Shown here in pieces: positions 1-6,081 of a stretch of 13,119 bases of DNA; position 1 is the first letter of the stretch, and every line of letters begins with the position of its first letter. Both the position numbers and the translations under genes were made by a program. The DNA is from GCA-2733415 sp965178635 (GTDB lineage Bacteria > Bacteroidota > Bacteroidia > Flavobacteriales > Flavobacteriaceae), in NCBI GenBank assembly GCA_965178635.1, contig CBCXVT010000001.1, positions 1 to 13,119 on the forward strand. Direction: 5' to 3'. Under the pieces are notes generated by a model. That model saw only the letters and a program-made list of their open reading frames with translations. It ran no database searches and was not told the origin of the DNA.

Positions 1-562
1 TAAAATCACCAGATGAAGTATTTAAAGTTGCTAAAAAACTTGCCGCCTGACTACCAGCAGAAGGCCAAGTGTAATCTGTATCGGGGGAAAAATTACCTTT
101 TAAAAAAGTTATATTACCGGGGCTTGTTTGAACAAAAGTAACATCCCATTCAAAAAACTTAGTATGATTTAGCGCTCCACCTGTTCCGCCAACTTGACGA
201 CCAGAAACTTTTATCTTTGCATAAAATGGAACATTATTTTTTGGTAAATATAAAGGGGCTATTGAGCTGTCTTTATTATTTACTGTTTCTGCTGTAGAAG
301 TAATAAAAAATCTTCTCGCTTGAATATCATCACCATCAAGTTCAGCATCATTATCTTGAACCATTTGTGAAACTTCGCCAGTAGTCGAAACAGGAATAGT
401 AAAATCAGATTGAACACCAATCTGTTTATCCCCTTTAAATCTAAATGCTGTTTCTAAAGCAAGTTGCTTAATAGCGCCTGCTGCTTTATCCAAAAGATAA
501 ACAGTATCAATCTTTTGAGGGTTAGTTATTGTTGATTTTTCAGATAGTTTAACGTCTGTCAT
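1..562 (-). CDS. Partial tail fibre/appendage-like virion protein (3' end outside window)
   Basis: An open frame starts with ATG at 562 and stays open to the window edge, giving 187 visible residues without a stop. Residues about 5-40 (KLSEKSTITNPQKIDTVYLL and the following KAAGAIKQLALE) follow the pattern of phage fibre N-termini, in which a short 'what is decided next' segment ends in a lysine-rich strand. The rest is rich in Thr, Ser, Asn and Gly with alternating strands (for example FFEWDVTFVQTSPGNITFLK), as in beta-rich virion appendages. The start overlaps the stop of the upstream microgene as TAATG, so the two are probably translationally coupled. It is the last member of the virion block at 562-3819. 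The fibre role is inferred from composition and position; no catalytic motif is visible. The GC content is similar to its neighbours. Confidence 0.72.
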   Translation of the reverse strand, partial: MTDVKLSEKSTITNPQKIDTVYLLDKAAGAIKQLALETAFRFKGDKQIGVQSDFTIPVSTTGEVSQMVQDNDAELDGDDIQARRFFITSTAETVNNKDSSIAPLYLPKNNVPFYAKIKVSGRQVGGTGGALNHTKFFEWDVTFVQTSPGNITFLKGNFSPDTDYTWPSAGSQAASFLATLNTSSGDF

Positions 563-735
563 TATGGTGTTTCCTCAAGGATAAAGTTATTACCTTGTTC
601 ATCAACAAAATTATTACCTTGCTCGTCCACAAGATTAAAAACTTCAGGTGTAGGCGGCAAAGGTGGGAAAGGTGGCCTTTGAACTGAATAGCCACCTTTA
701 GGATCAACAATTAATTCTAGAGTTGTATCTACCAC
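562..735 (-). CDS. Proline-rich 57-residue microprotein with duplicated VDEQGNNF, GTG start
   Basis: This short gene begins with GTG at 735 and ends with TAA at 562-564. An in-frame TGA lies two codons upstream, so GTG is the first usable start; AAAGGTGA precedes it. The 57 residues contain a Pro-rich middle (RPPFPPLPPTP, residues 20-30) and then two adjacent copies of VDEQGNNF (residues 36-43 and 44-51), ending FILEETP. The two repeat copies differ at four bases, all silent, which argues strongly that the frame is translated. It sits 10 bases after the 746-2035 gene and overlaps the next gene by one base. It is acidic and low in complexity, and could be a linker, chaperone or small virion part. 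No family is recognised and the function is unknown. Confidence 0.72.
   Translation of the reverse strand: MVDTTLELIVDPKGGYSVQRPPFPPLPPTPEVFNLVDEQGNNFVDEQGNNFILEETP
583..630 (-). repeat. 24-bp tandem direct repeat, two copies
   Basis: Positions 583-606 and 607-630 are adjacent copies matching at 20 of 24 bases. In the minus-strand reading frame each codes VDEQGNNF. The four differences (GTG/GTT, GAC/GAT, GAG/GAA, AAT/AAC) are all synonymous, which points to an old duplication kept by selection on the peptide. Confidence 0.85.
668..699. repeat. Perfect 9-bp inverted repeat inside the microgene
   Basis: AAAGGTGGC at 668-676 is the exact reverse complement of GCCACCTTT at 691-699, with a 14-base loop. 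In the transcript it would form a hairpin within the coding region for KGGYSVQRPPF. No U-tract follows, so it is not a standard terminator. It could attenuate or slow translation, or be a by-product of the proline codons. Confidence 0.6.
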
Positions 736-745
736 GATTCACCTT

Positions 746-2035
746 TTACCTAGCTTCACAATCTAATTGTAAAGTTGGAGTAGCAATATTTTGCGTACTT
801 GAATCGTTTTTGACGAATACGCTATATTTATCACCTTCTGAAGCGAAGTCTCTTACTAAAATACTACCACCACGAGCAGCGCCATCAATTTCAAAACTAA
901 AATCTGTAGAAGGATCAAGAGCTACATAACCACCACCAGAATCTTTAAACACGGAATAAACAACATCTTGAGCGCCAGAACCACTAGCCCTTTTCGATGC
1001 AAAGTTTACCTGTATTTTTATATCTCTGTCTTGCAAACCAATATGTTCCATTTCCATATTGGCAAACTGTGCAAAATGACTATTGTCTGCAAATTCAGTA
1101 GTAGTTCCTGCAACTTGAACAAATACGCCTTGCACACCAATTATTGTATCAGCAGGCGTAGTAACATTTGTATTACCAATAAATTGAGTGCTTTGAAATC
1201 CGGGATTACCTTCAAACAACCATTGCAAATCTTTTACAGATACGCCAACAAGAATAGGTTCAAATCCGCCTTCATTACGGACGTTATTTACTGTAGCAGT
1301 ACCGCCTGCATTGACGTTAGCGTCTCCGGCGTCTCCGCGAATAAATACATTTACACCATCACTTTCAACAACACCATCTGAAACCGTAAATGAATCAAAA
1401 GTCACACCGACAATATTTATCATATCGCCAGTGACGCCTTCAAATTGCGTATCATGAATTGCTATGCGAATAAAACCGCCGTTAAAATCTAAGCCTGTTG
1501 AAGTGTTGCCTACGAAACTTGGTAAATAGATAGAAACGGTTGCTAAGTCTGTAAACGTTCCGCCTTTTGAACCGTCAACAAATGTATTAAACATCTGGAA
1601 GCTATTTTTCTTTTCATTACCAGCTGAATTGCTTACATCAAAAACACCATTAGTTGCAGCTGGCGCTAAATGATTTCCAAACCTAACTAATAAATCACAA
1701 TCTACAAATTCATATAATGAATCTGCATTTGTTGTAAATCCTATATCTAACCTTTGGTTATTAGAAACAATAACAACAGTCTCTGCTGTTGTTCCGTTAA
1801 AAATAACTTTTCTTGCACCAAAATTAATAAACCCATTATAAACAAGCGTACAACTTCCAAGCGCTGTAATATTAATAGTAGTAGCGTCTGTAACAACACC
1901 TGAAAGCCCAATCAAATCAAGATCAGATTTAATAGGATAATGATTATCTAGGTCTATCTGGCCTAGAATAGAATCATTTGTGTTTACTTTACTACGTGCA
2001 ACTAATCCTGTATCGCCTTCGTTTATAGCAGCCAT
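746..2035 (-). CDS. Tail fibre/tailspike-like virion protein with GDTGLVAR anchor
   Basis: This 429-residue protein is the largest virion protein in the window. Residues 1-25 carry the anchor EGDTGLVARSKVNTND, a variant of the G-D-x-x-x-A-R-x-K-x-N-x-N segment common at the start of phage fibre and appendage proteins. The same segment opens the protein at 2251-2778. Residues about 35-330 are strand-rich with many short Asn/Gly/Thr turns and no cysteine-rich or enzymatic motif, compatible with a beta-helix or stacked-strand shaft. The last 85 residues (from VNFASKR to LQLDCEAR) look like a separate beta-sandwich tip, a plausible receptor-binding or trimerisation domain. AAGGA sits a suitable distance before the ATG at 2035, inside the end of the 2042 gene. 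No polysaccharide lyase active site could be identified. Confidence 0.8.
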   Translation of the reverse strand: MAAINEGDTGLVARSKVNTNDSILGQIDLDNHYPIKSDLDLIGLSGVVTDATTINITALGSCTLVYNGFINFGARKVIFNGTTAETVVIVSNNQRLDIGFTTNADSLYEFVDCDLLVRFGNHLAPAATNGVFDVSNSAGNEKKNSFQMFNTFVDGSKGGTFTDLATVSIYLPSFVGNTSTGLDFNGGFIRIAIHDTQFEGVTGDMINIVGVTFDSFTVSDGVVESDGVNVFIRGDAGDANVNAGGTATVNNVRNEGGFEPILVGVSVKDLQWLFEGNPGFQSTQFIGNTNVTTPADTIIGVQGVFVQVAGTTTEFADNSHFAQFANMEMEHIGLQDRDIKIQVNFASKRASGSGAQDVVYSVFKDSGGGYVALDPSTDFSFEIDGAARGGSILVRDFASEGDKYSVFVKNDSSTQNIATPTLQLDCEAR

Positions 2036-2041
2036 AATATT

Positions 2042-2254
2042 TTATCCTTGGGCTTCTTTAGCTTCTTCAGCAATTTTTATATCGTGCAAATAAGAACCTT
2101 CATAATCATGTATTTCAGCTTCGTTATTATCTTTCATTTTCAAAGCTTCTTTTTCGGTATACTGAACTTGAGTAGAAACATCTTGTTCATCCGATCTATA
2201 AATATATGTAAAGTCACCACGTTTTGTTATGGGCCATTTTATTAATTTTTTCAT
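2042..2254 (-). CDS. Small charged protein between two appendage genes
   Basis: The protein has 70 residues when started at the ATG at 2254, which forms an ATGA overlap with the stop of the upstream gene. An ATG 27 bases further upstream (2281) would add nine residues (MYNNTCEIL) and a 31-base overlap, so I prefer 2254. The N-terminus is basic (MKKLIKWPITKR) and the C-terminal half is strongly acidic and probably helical (EKEALKMKDNNEAE, KIAEEAKEAQG). No signal peptide, membrane segment or known motif is present. Its place between two proteins with the same N-terminal anchor suggests a virion-assembly role such as a fibre chaperone. That is inference from position only, and the protein is not recognised. 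Confidence 0.7.
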   Translation of the reverse strand: MKKLIKWPITKRGDFTYIYRSDEQDVSTQVQYTEKEALKMKDNNEAEIHDYEGSYLHDIKIAEEAKEAQG

Positions 2255-2778
2255 AAGTATCTCACAAGTGTTATTGTACAAGTCGCTGAAAATAAGTTTA
2301 TATCTGCGTTATTATCTTGGTTTTCTATATAAGTAGATATAACATCTCCATTTGTTATATCAACAATTCTGCTAGAAGAAGCCGAGTCGGTTGCTGTACT
2401 TAAAAACCTAGCCCTTATATATTCACCAGCTTCTGTTGCGACTCCATTTATTCTATTTGTTATTTCTCCATTGAAAGCTGATCCTGCTGACCTAAACGTC
2501 ATATCCCATTCAATTTCAACTTTGCAATCACGTAATCCAGTATAAACCAAAGACCCATCGTTACTAGCATTTGTAAACTGTTCTAAATCTTTACCTATTC
2601 CAGAATTAATATCAATTTCACTAGCAACATTTTGTACTAATGGGGTAACAATAGTTCCTGTTGCATCGTGATAAATATATGCACTTGGAGGATTTAATAA
2701 ATCAGCAAGAGATAAATCGTTTTGGTTTAATTTTCCTCTTGCTACTAAACCTGTATCGCCTTCATCAATTGCGGTCAT
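2251..2778 (-). CDS. Short appendage-like virion protein with GDTGLVAR anchor
   Basis: The 175 residues open with MTAIDEGDTGLVARGKLNQND, matching the N-terminus of the 746-2035 protein almost residue for residue, after which the two diverge. The rest (residues 30-175) is a single beta-rich domain with alternating hydrophobic strands (CKVEIEWDMTF, GEYIRARFL, ATCTITLVRYL), resembling a jelly-roll tip of the kind seen on small phage appendage proteins. AAGG lies 11 bases before the ATG. The shared anchor predicts that this and the larger protein bind the same virion site, as alternative or neighbouring fibres. The fold and receptor role are inferred; only the shared anchor and strand pattern are seen. 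Confidence 0.78.
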   Translation of the reverse strand: MTAIDEGDTGLVARGKLNQNDLSLADLLNPPSAYIYHDATGTIVTPLVQNVASEIDINSGIGKDLEQFTNASNDGSLVYTGLRDCKVEIEWDMTFRSAGSAFNGEITNRINGVATEAGEYIRARFLSTATDSASSSRIVDITNGDVISTYIENQDNNADINLFSATCTITLVRYL

Positions 2779-2817
2779 AAAGTGTTTACCTTACTAGTAT
2801 CTTGATCATGATTTATA

Positions 2818-3546
2818 TTAACTATTATCAGTGAAAATCAAATCTTTAATAGTCATATCTATACTGAAAAGATTTCCCGTTCTTTCTGCTAGTGTTGCGG
2901 TTGATTGCCAAGGATTAATATTTTTAACTGTTTCCGATGTGTTTAAATTAACACTATCAGAATAAACAGACCCGCCAACTTCATCAACTGTTAGAGTCAT
3001 ACCCGTTGTACTGGATTGAGTTACTACAAAATCAAATGTCCTAGAGGATATATCACCCGTTGCAGAAGTGGTAACAGTATCAGCTGCTGTTAGCCCAAGT
3101 CTTGATCTAGCTAACTTAAAACCGCCCGATTCTCTTGAGATAGTGTACCTGTCAATTGCCCCAACAAGTTCGTTTTCAAATATAACCGCTGTTGCTGGAT
3201 TACTCTCAAAGCTAGTTGTAAACGTGATCTGAAAGTCATTAACAGTAAAACTAGAGGTGTTTATAGATGCATTAGTAGCTGCAACTAAAACAATACCATC
3301 ATCTGACACGGTAGGGATAACACTATAATTCAAAGAATCTATCTTATTAGTATGCTCTAATAAAAAAGTTCCATCAGCATTGTATTGATCAAACTGGTAA
3401 TAGGCAACCGCATTTTCTGGTGAATCTTTCCAAACATCGTCATCATCCCAAACGCCTGCATCATCCCAAATTCCTTTTTCAAGAATCCATTTTCCGCCAA
3501 AAACAGCGCTTGCTGCGCCTCTAATGAGTCTTCTAAAAATAGCCAT
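2818..3546 (-). CDS. Virion protein with tryptophan-aspartate repeat and LamG-like domain
   Basis: This is a 242-residue protein. The N-terminus is basic (MAIFRRLIRGAASAVFGGKW). It is followed by a six-residue periodic stretch, GIWDDAGVWDDDDVWKD, with Trp at 27, 33 and 39. The remainder (about 50-242) has the strand order and motifs of a concanavalin A/LamG-like sandwich: INTSSFTVNDFQITFTTSF, then AVIFENELV, RYTISRES, FDFVVTQSS, MTLTVDEVGG and the closing strand MTIKDLIFTD. Such domains usually bind sugars, so host surface attachment is the natural guess. No clear Shine-Dalgarno precedes the ATG at 3546, only an A/T-rich leader. The repeat plus lectin-like domain resembles marine phage structural proteins I have seen, but no named family is claimed. 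Confidence 0.75.
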   Translation of the reverse strand: MAIFRRLIRGAASAVFGGKWILEKGIWDDAGVWDDDDVWKDSPENAVAYYQFDQYNADGTFLLEHTNKIDSLNYSVIPTVSDDGIVLVAATNASINTSSFTVNDFQITFTTSFESNPATAVIFENELVGAIDRYTISRESGGFKLARSRLGLTAADTVTTSATGDISSRTFDFVVTQSSTTGMTLTVDEVGGSVYSDSVNLNTSETVKNINPWQSTATLAERTGNLFSIDMTIKDLIFTDNS

Positions 3547-3552
3547 ATATTT

Positions 3553-3819
3553 TTATACAGATGAAGTTACAGTAGCTTGAGTGCTATTGCTAGTAGGTCG
3601 GCCATAAACTGATTGTCCGGCTTGTAAGTCGAAATGATATCCAACAACATCATTCCTGCTGATAGTGTGCCCCAAAACACCAACAGGATCAGCCCCAGTC
3701 GCTGCTTCAGCCAGCCTAAAGTTCGGGCCTTCTTCATTAGAGATATACCCAGTAGCCGGGCCTGCCGCAATTTCAGTCCAAAGTCCACTTGTCAAAGGCA
3801 CCCTTGTTGTGTCTGCCAT
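3553..3819 (-). CDS. Small decoration-like virion protein
   Basis: The 88-residue protein begins MADTTRVPLTSGLWTEIAAG and is composed of short strands with Gly/Ala/Thr turns and few charges. This pattern (two opening strands, 'W.EIA.GPA.GYI.NE', then a closing 'G..V.GR') is common in small phage proteins next to fibre genes, which are thought to be capsid or tail decoration beta-sandwiches. GAGGG is well placed before the ATG. It is followed after 6 bases by the LamG-like gene, so the two are probably one translation unit. Its abundance or virion location cannot be shown from sequence, and the name is a structural guess. Confidence 0.7.
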   Translation of the reverse strand: MADTTRVPLTSGLWTEIAAGPATGYISNEEGPNFRLAEAATGADPVGVLGHTISRNDVVGYHFDLQAGQSVYGRPTSNSTQATVTSSV

Positions 3820-3840
3820 TATTTTTTACCCTCAAGAAAA

Positions 3841-4080
3841 TTAACAATTATATCTTCTGCCAACCGCGACTTTTTTGATTGGGTAAATAACAGAAGTATT
3901 ATTAAGAACATAATGCGTTAAGTAAAGCTTTGCTTCATTTTCGGTCTTAAAATTTATGTGTCCTTCTAACTCTAAATCTTTTAAATCTTTCCATCCAAAG
4001 AATGTAAATTTTTGAATGAAGAATTTCTTTTCTCGCTTAACTATTTGAAAACTAGGCAATTTAATATCCATATTAATCAT
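3841..4080 (-). CDS. Small phage protein, paralogue of its upstream neighbour
   Basis: This is a 79-residue basic protein. Its core, FQIVKREKKFFIQKFTFFGW with downstream F.TENEAKLYLTHYVLNN, aligns with the core of the 4073-4300 protein: IV+R, aromatic-aromatic-x-Q, W, then 'F.....A..YL...' near the C-terminus. Small proteins with this 'Y+IV+RG..YY.Q ... F.....A..YI' outline recur in many phages without known function. The start at 4080 overlaps the upstream stop by 8 bases; a second Met at codon 4 would remove the overlap, and I kept the first because GAAGTGAG lies before it. No membrane segment is present. Confidence 0.7.
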   Translation of the reverse strand: MINMDIKLPSFQIVKREKKFFIQKFTFFGWKDLKDLELEGHINFKTENEAKLYLTHYVLNNTSVIYPIKKVAVGRRYNC

Positions 4081-4300
4081 CGCTCACTTCATAAACAACT
4101 TTGGTTTTGTTATTTATTACTTTGTGCAAATAGTCTTTTGCGTGGCTAAAATCCTTGAAGCCTAAACAACCATAGCGATCAAATCTATGACCTTCGCATT
4201 TGATTCCATCGTGTAATTTAGTCATATATAGCCACACAAATAGAAGTCTATGTTGAGGGTAATAGTATCCGCCCCTCTGCACAATCCGATAAGTAGACAT
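4073..4300 (-). CDS. Small phage protein of the 'YRIVQRGGYYYPQ' type
   Basis: This 75-residue protein begins MSTYRIVQRGGYYYPQHRLL. It continues with a Trp (W19), a loop with Cys and His residues, then FKDFSHAKDYLHKVINNKTK. The layout of a strand pair with aromatic residues followed by a C-terminal helix is shared with the gene just downstream, which makes them a diverged tandem pair. The start is one base after the stop of the possible microgene at 4302-4409. The outline is familiar from many phage small proteins, but I know of no assigned function. A fold such as a compact alpha/beta adaptor is possible but unproven. Confidence 0.72.
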   Translation of the reverse strand: MSTYRIVQRGGYYYPQHRLLFVWLYMTKLHDGIKCEGHRFDRYGCLGFKDFSHAKDYLHKVINNKTKVVYEVSDD

Positions 4301-4301
4301 A

Positions 4302-4409
4302 TTAGCTCACAGCCCAGTACCTAGCTGAGTCGCACCACACGGCTACAAAATACTGTATTCTTGGGGCTTGAATATACTGAGAAAATAGTATTAATACAAT
4401 ACTAATCAA
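4302..4409 (-). CDS. Possible 35-residue microprotein, TTG start
   Basis: The 97-base space between the deformylase and the next gene is filled by an open frame. It starts with TTG at 4409, overlaps the deformylase stop by 8 bases, and stops at TAA one base before the next ATG. It would code for a hydrophobic N-terminal stretch (ISIVLILFSQYI), suggestive of one short membrane segment, and then a striking tail ending VAVWCDSARYWAVS. GGAAAA lies about ten bases upstream. The tight fit between neighbours and the sensible amphipathic layout support it. Against it are the unusual start, the short length, and codons more GC-rich than in neighbouring genes. The alternative is a non-coding leader of the downstream operon. 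Confidence 0.4.
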   Translation of the reverse strand: MISIVLILFSQYIQAPRIQYFVAVWCDSARYWAVS

Positions 4410-4836
4410 TCATTAATTTTCCGTTTAGATGATCCAGCTCATGTTGAAATATCATAGCCTCTTGATTCCTTAAGACCGTTTGAACTTCTTCGCCTTCAGC
4501 AGTCATATATTTTACAGTGATTACATTATACCGTTTTTTATTTATTCTTTTATTTGGTATAGATAAACATCCTTCTCCATGCGAAGTTTTTATTTTCTTC
4601 TTATCAATTATTACAGGATTACAAACAGAATGAATAATTCCTTTTCTGTCACGGTAAACAAAAATTCTTAATGGAACACCAACTTGAATTGCAGCAATTC
4701 CAACGGCTTCTTTTTTAACCATCAATTCAGATAGATCAACAATAAATTCACGGTTTGCGTTTGTAAAAACTTCAACTGGTGAGCTTACAATTTTCAAAGA
4801 AATAGATTTAGGGTCTGTAATTAATTTTAATCCCAT
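4402..4836 (-). CDS. def: Peptide deformylase (phage-type, lacking C-terminal extension)
   Basis: This enzyme removes the formyl group from the initiator methionine of new proteins, using a bound metal. All three family motifs are present in the 144 residues. Motif 1 is AVGIAAIQ (44-51), with Ala in place of the usual first Gly. Motif 2 is EGCLS (88-92), with the metal-binding Cys90. Motif 3 is QHELDH (131-136), with metal ligands His132 and His136 and catalytic Glu133. The protein ends ten residues after motif 3 (LNGKLMID), so it lacks the C-terminal helix of most bacterial enzymes, as in known marine phage deformylases. The start overlaps the upstream gene by 10 bases. Encoding it probably keeps N-terminal processing going late in infection; that role is known for the family and inferred here. 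Confidence 0.95.
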   Translation of the reverse strand: MGLKLITDPKSISLKIVSSPVEVFTNANREFIVDLSELMVKKEAVGIAAIQVGVPLRIFVYRDRKGIIHSVCNPVIIDKKKIKTSHGEGCLSIPNKRINKKRYNVITVKYMTAEGEEVQTVLRNQEAMIFQHELDHLNGKLMID

Positions 4837-5132
4837 TGTAATTTATCAACCTCTATACTTAATACTTTTTGATCAAACCCAAAAATTAAACCTAATGTAG
4901 TCGGTCTTATGACAGTAGCATAACTAACATCATAATGATGATCATCAGGTTCACTATTGCAATGGGGGCAAGCAGGCAACATATAACCATTGCTATTTTT
5001 TCCGTCAATGACATATTTACCAGCGTTTACATACTTCTTTGTTTCGGAACAAACAAAAATACAAGTTCTATGTTCTTCTTGCTCGTATAATAAATTTTCT
5101 ATTTTATTTCTTATCTGTTTTAGGTTTACCAT
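4827..5132 (-). CDS. Small protein with possible zinc site (CPHC)
   Basis: The 101 residues hold a helical N-terminus (residues 1-20, NLKQIRNKIENLLYEQEEH), a first Cys pair (Cys24, Cys28), a C-P-H-C knuckle (Cys55, Cys58) and an adjacent His pair (His65, His66). The C-terminal third is a set of strands (TLGLIFGFDQKVLSIEVDKL). The Cys pairs and histidines could bind one zinc ion, but the first pair is spaced C-x3-C, which is not typical. AGGT precedes the start at 5132. It overlaps genes on both sides (29 and 10 bases), so it is translated with the deformylase. I do not recognise the family; a small zinc-stabilised DNA- or protein-binding role is only a guess. Confidence 0.72.
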   Translation of the reverse strand: MVNLKQIRNKIENLLYEQEEHRTCIFVCSETKKYVNAGKYVIDGKNSNGYMLPACPHCNSEPDDHHYDVSYATVIRPTTLGLIFGFDQKVLSIEVDKLQWD

Positions 5133-5295
5133 TGTTGATTACCTGAGTTAGAGACAAAATAAAAGAATCTAATATTACTGACATTCTTGAATCGTTTTCA
5201 AATAAATCTATAACTTCTAATGCTAAATCTTTATCTTTCTTTTTCATTTCACTTAACATTTTCATTCTTACTAATTCACAATCAATTTTCTGCAT
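5104..5295 (-). CDS. Small helical protein of unknown function
   Basis: This 63-residue protein is almost entirely predicted helix. A charged first half (RMKMLSEMKKKDKDLALEVI) is followed by a more hydrophobic one (MSVILDSFILSLTQVI), with a lysine-rich end (KPKTDKK). It overlaps the four-helix membrane gene upstream by 14 bases and the CPHC gene downstream by 29. No known motif is visible. The heptad-like spacing of Leu, Ile and Val could allow a helical hairpin or coiled-coil dimer. The continuous overlap with both neighbours, and a frame that is open exactly between them, support it as real. Confidence 0.62.
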   Translation of the reverse strand: MQKIDCELVRMKMLSEMKKKDKDLALEVIDLFENDSRMSVILDSFILSLTQVINNGKPKTDKK

Positions 5296-5632
5296 GTTTT
5301 TCAGCCATATTATTTACCGCGCAAAATACAACAACACAAAAGAAATAACAAATTGCTGTTAACAAGTGTCCGTAAGAAACTAAAAATAAAATCTTGCCAA
5401 CTATACTTGCGATAACATAGTTAACAAACATTTCTGGCTTTGGATTATCTCTTAATCTTACTATCCATAAATCCTTAAAAAACGAAGCGATAGCAACAGA
5501 AGCAATTACAAACCAAGTGCAAAATAAAGCAAATGTTTCTGCACTTCCAGTTTTATCAAAGCCTAAAAGTATTAAAACTATACAGCACCAAATAATTAAA
5601 TCATTTAATGTATGAACTTTTGCGTTAATCAT
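5282..5632 (-). CDS. Four-helix integral membrane protein
   Basis: The 116 residues contain four hydrophobic segments, at about 10-25, 31-51, 69-87 and 89-106. They are separated by a short loop with DKTGSAE, a basic loop with VRLRDNPKPE, and a very tight third turn. The C-terminus is polar and acidic at its end (MAEKHAEN). There is no signal peptide cleavage motif. The basic loop and the number of helices suit an inner-membrane protein with both ends in the cytoplasm. It follows the C39-like peptidase gene with an 8-base overlap. A holin would be one reading, but four helices, the length and the absence of an endolysin nearby make that unproven. A superinfection-exclusion protein is equally possible. 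Confidence 0.72.
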   Translation of the reverse strand: MINAKVHTLNDLIIWCCIVLILLGFDKTGSAETFALFCTWFVIASVAIASFFKDLWIVRLRDNPKPEMFVNYVIASIVGKILFLVSYGHLLTAICYFFCVVVFCAVNNMAEKHAEN

Positions 5633-6074
5633 CTCTTCTTATCCTATCGCAATCCTGTAAAAGCAAATATGAAAATACAGGAATATTACCATCTTCATAA
5701 TCAACAGAGCTATAAATTTTTTCGCCTGTTAAATCATCGTTAGGGTCTAATACCTGCATATATCCATGATTCATAACACCTACAATCATGTGTGCATTTT
5801 TAGAGCCTAAAGCAGATGGACAAATCATTAAATAAACAGAATCATCTAAAATAGGCCCGTTCATCACATAACCTATTCTTTCTGGCAAAATATCATTTTG
5901 TACTAAAAATCTTGTGTAAGCTTCGCTGCAATAAGGCTCTTTATAACCATCTTCTTGCAGCTGGTTTTCTACCCATTGAATAGACATACCAGTTACCATT
6001 GCTAAACAAGCAGCAACACAATTATGATCAGTTGTTTGTACAACGTGAGTTACTTCTCTTGAGGTTAATAACAT
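5625..6074 (-). CDS. C39-like (papain-fold) cysteine peptidase
   Basis: The 149-residue protein has the outline of the C39/bacteriocin-processing peptidase domain. Near the N-terminus is VQTTDHNCVAACLAMVTG, equivalent to the family's Q-x4-D-C-G-x-A-x-L-x-M box, with Gln13 as oxyanion residue and Cys19 as nucleophile; Asn18 directly precedes Cys19 where the usual box has Asp. Later NAHMIVGVMNHGYMQVLDPN supplies His95 and Asp110, in the usual 'H.i.v.....y..vlDP' arrangement. The family cuts after Gly-Gly leaders or cleaves cell-envelope peptides. Here the domain stands alone, without the transporter that accompanies bacteriocin maturation. AGGTGTGGA precedes the ATG. Membrane proteins lie on both sides. 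Plausible roles are cell-wall or leader-peptide cleavage, or attack on a host protein. The domain is likely; the target is unknown. Confidence 0.78.
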   Translation of the reverse strand: MLLTSREVTHVVQTTDHNCVAACLAMVTGMSIQWVENQLQEDGYKEPYCSEAYTRFLVQNDILPERIGYVMNGPILDDSVYLMICPSALGSKNAHMIVGVMNHGYMQVLDPNDDLTGEKIYSSVDYEDGNIPVFSYLLLQDCDRIRRDD

Positions 6075-6081
6075 TCCACAC

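Noticed and set aside
668..699. Rho-independent terminator at the perfect inverted repeat
   Set aside because: It lies within a coding frame and no T-run follows on either strand.
968..1381. Plus-strand open frame of 137 codons inside the large fibre gene
   Set aside because: It lies wholly opposite the 746-2035 gene, is rich in Cys, Ser and Tyr as expected from an antisense shadow, and has no convincing ribosome site.
3567..3788. Minus-strand frame of 73 codons in another phase of the decoration-like gene
   Set aside because: The frame at 3553-3819 has a good ribosome site and protein-like strand pattern; this one has neither.
3634..3921. Plus-strand open frame of 95 codons
   Set aside because: It is antisense to two well-supported minus-strand genes and shows no protein-like motif.
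4301..4401. Possible tRNA or structured RNA in the gap after the deformylase gene
   Set aside because: GGTGCGACTC resembles a T-arm, but no matching acceptor, D or anticodon stems can be drawn, and an open frame fits the whole gap.
4827..5132. Zinc-ribbon call from the CPHC motif
   Set aside because: The second ligand pair has the wrong spacing (C-x3-C) and the His residues are adjacent, so a classic ribbon cannot be assigned.
5282..5632. Holin call for the four-helix membrane protein
   Set aside because: No endolysin or spanin lies next to it, and four helices with a long basic loop do not match the common holin classes.
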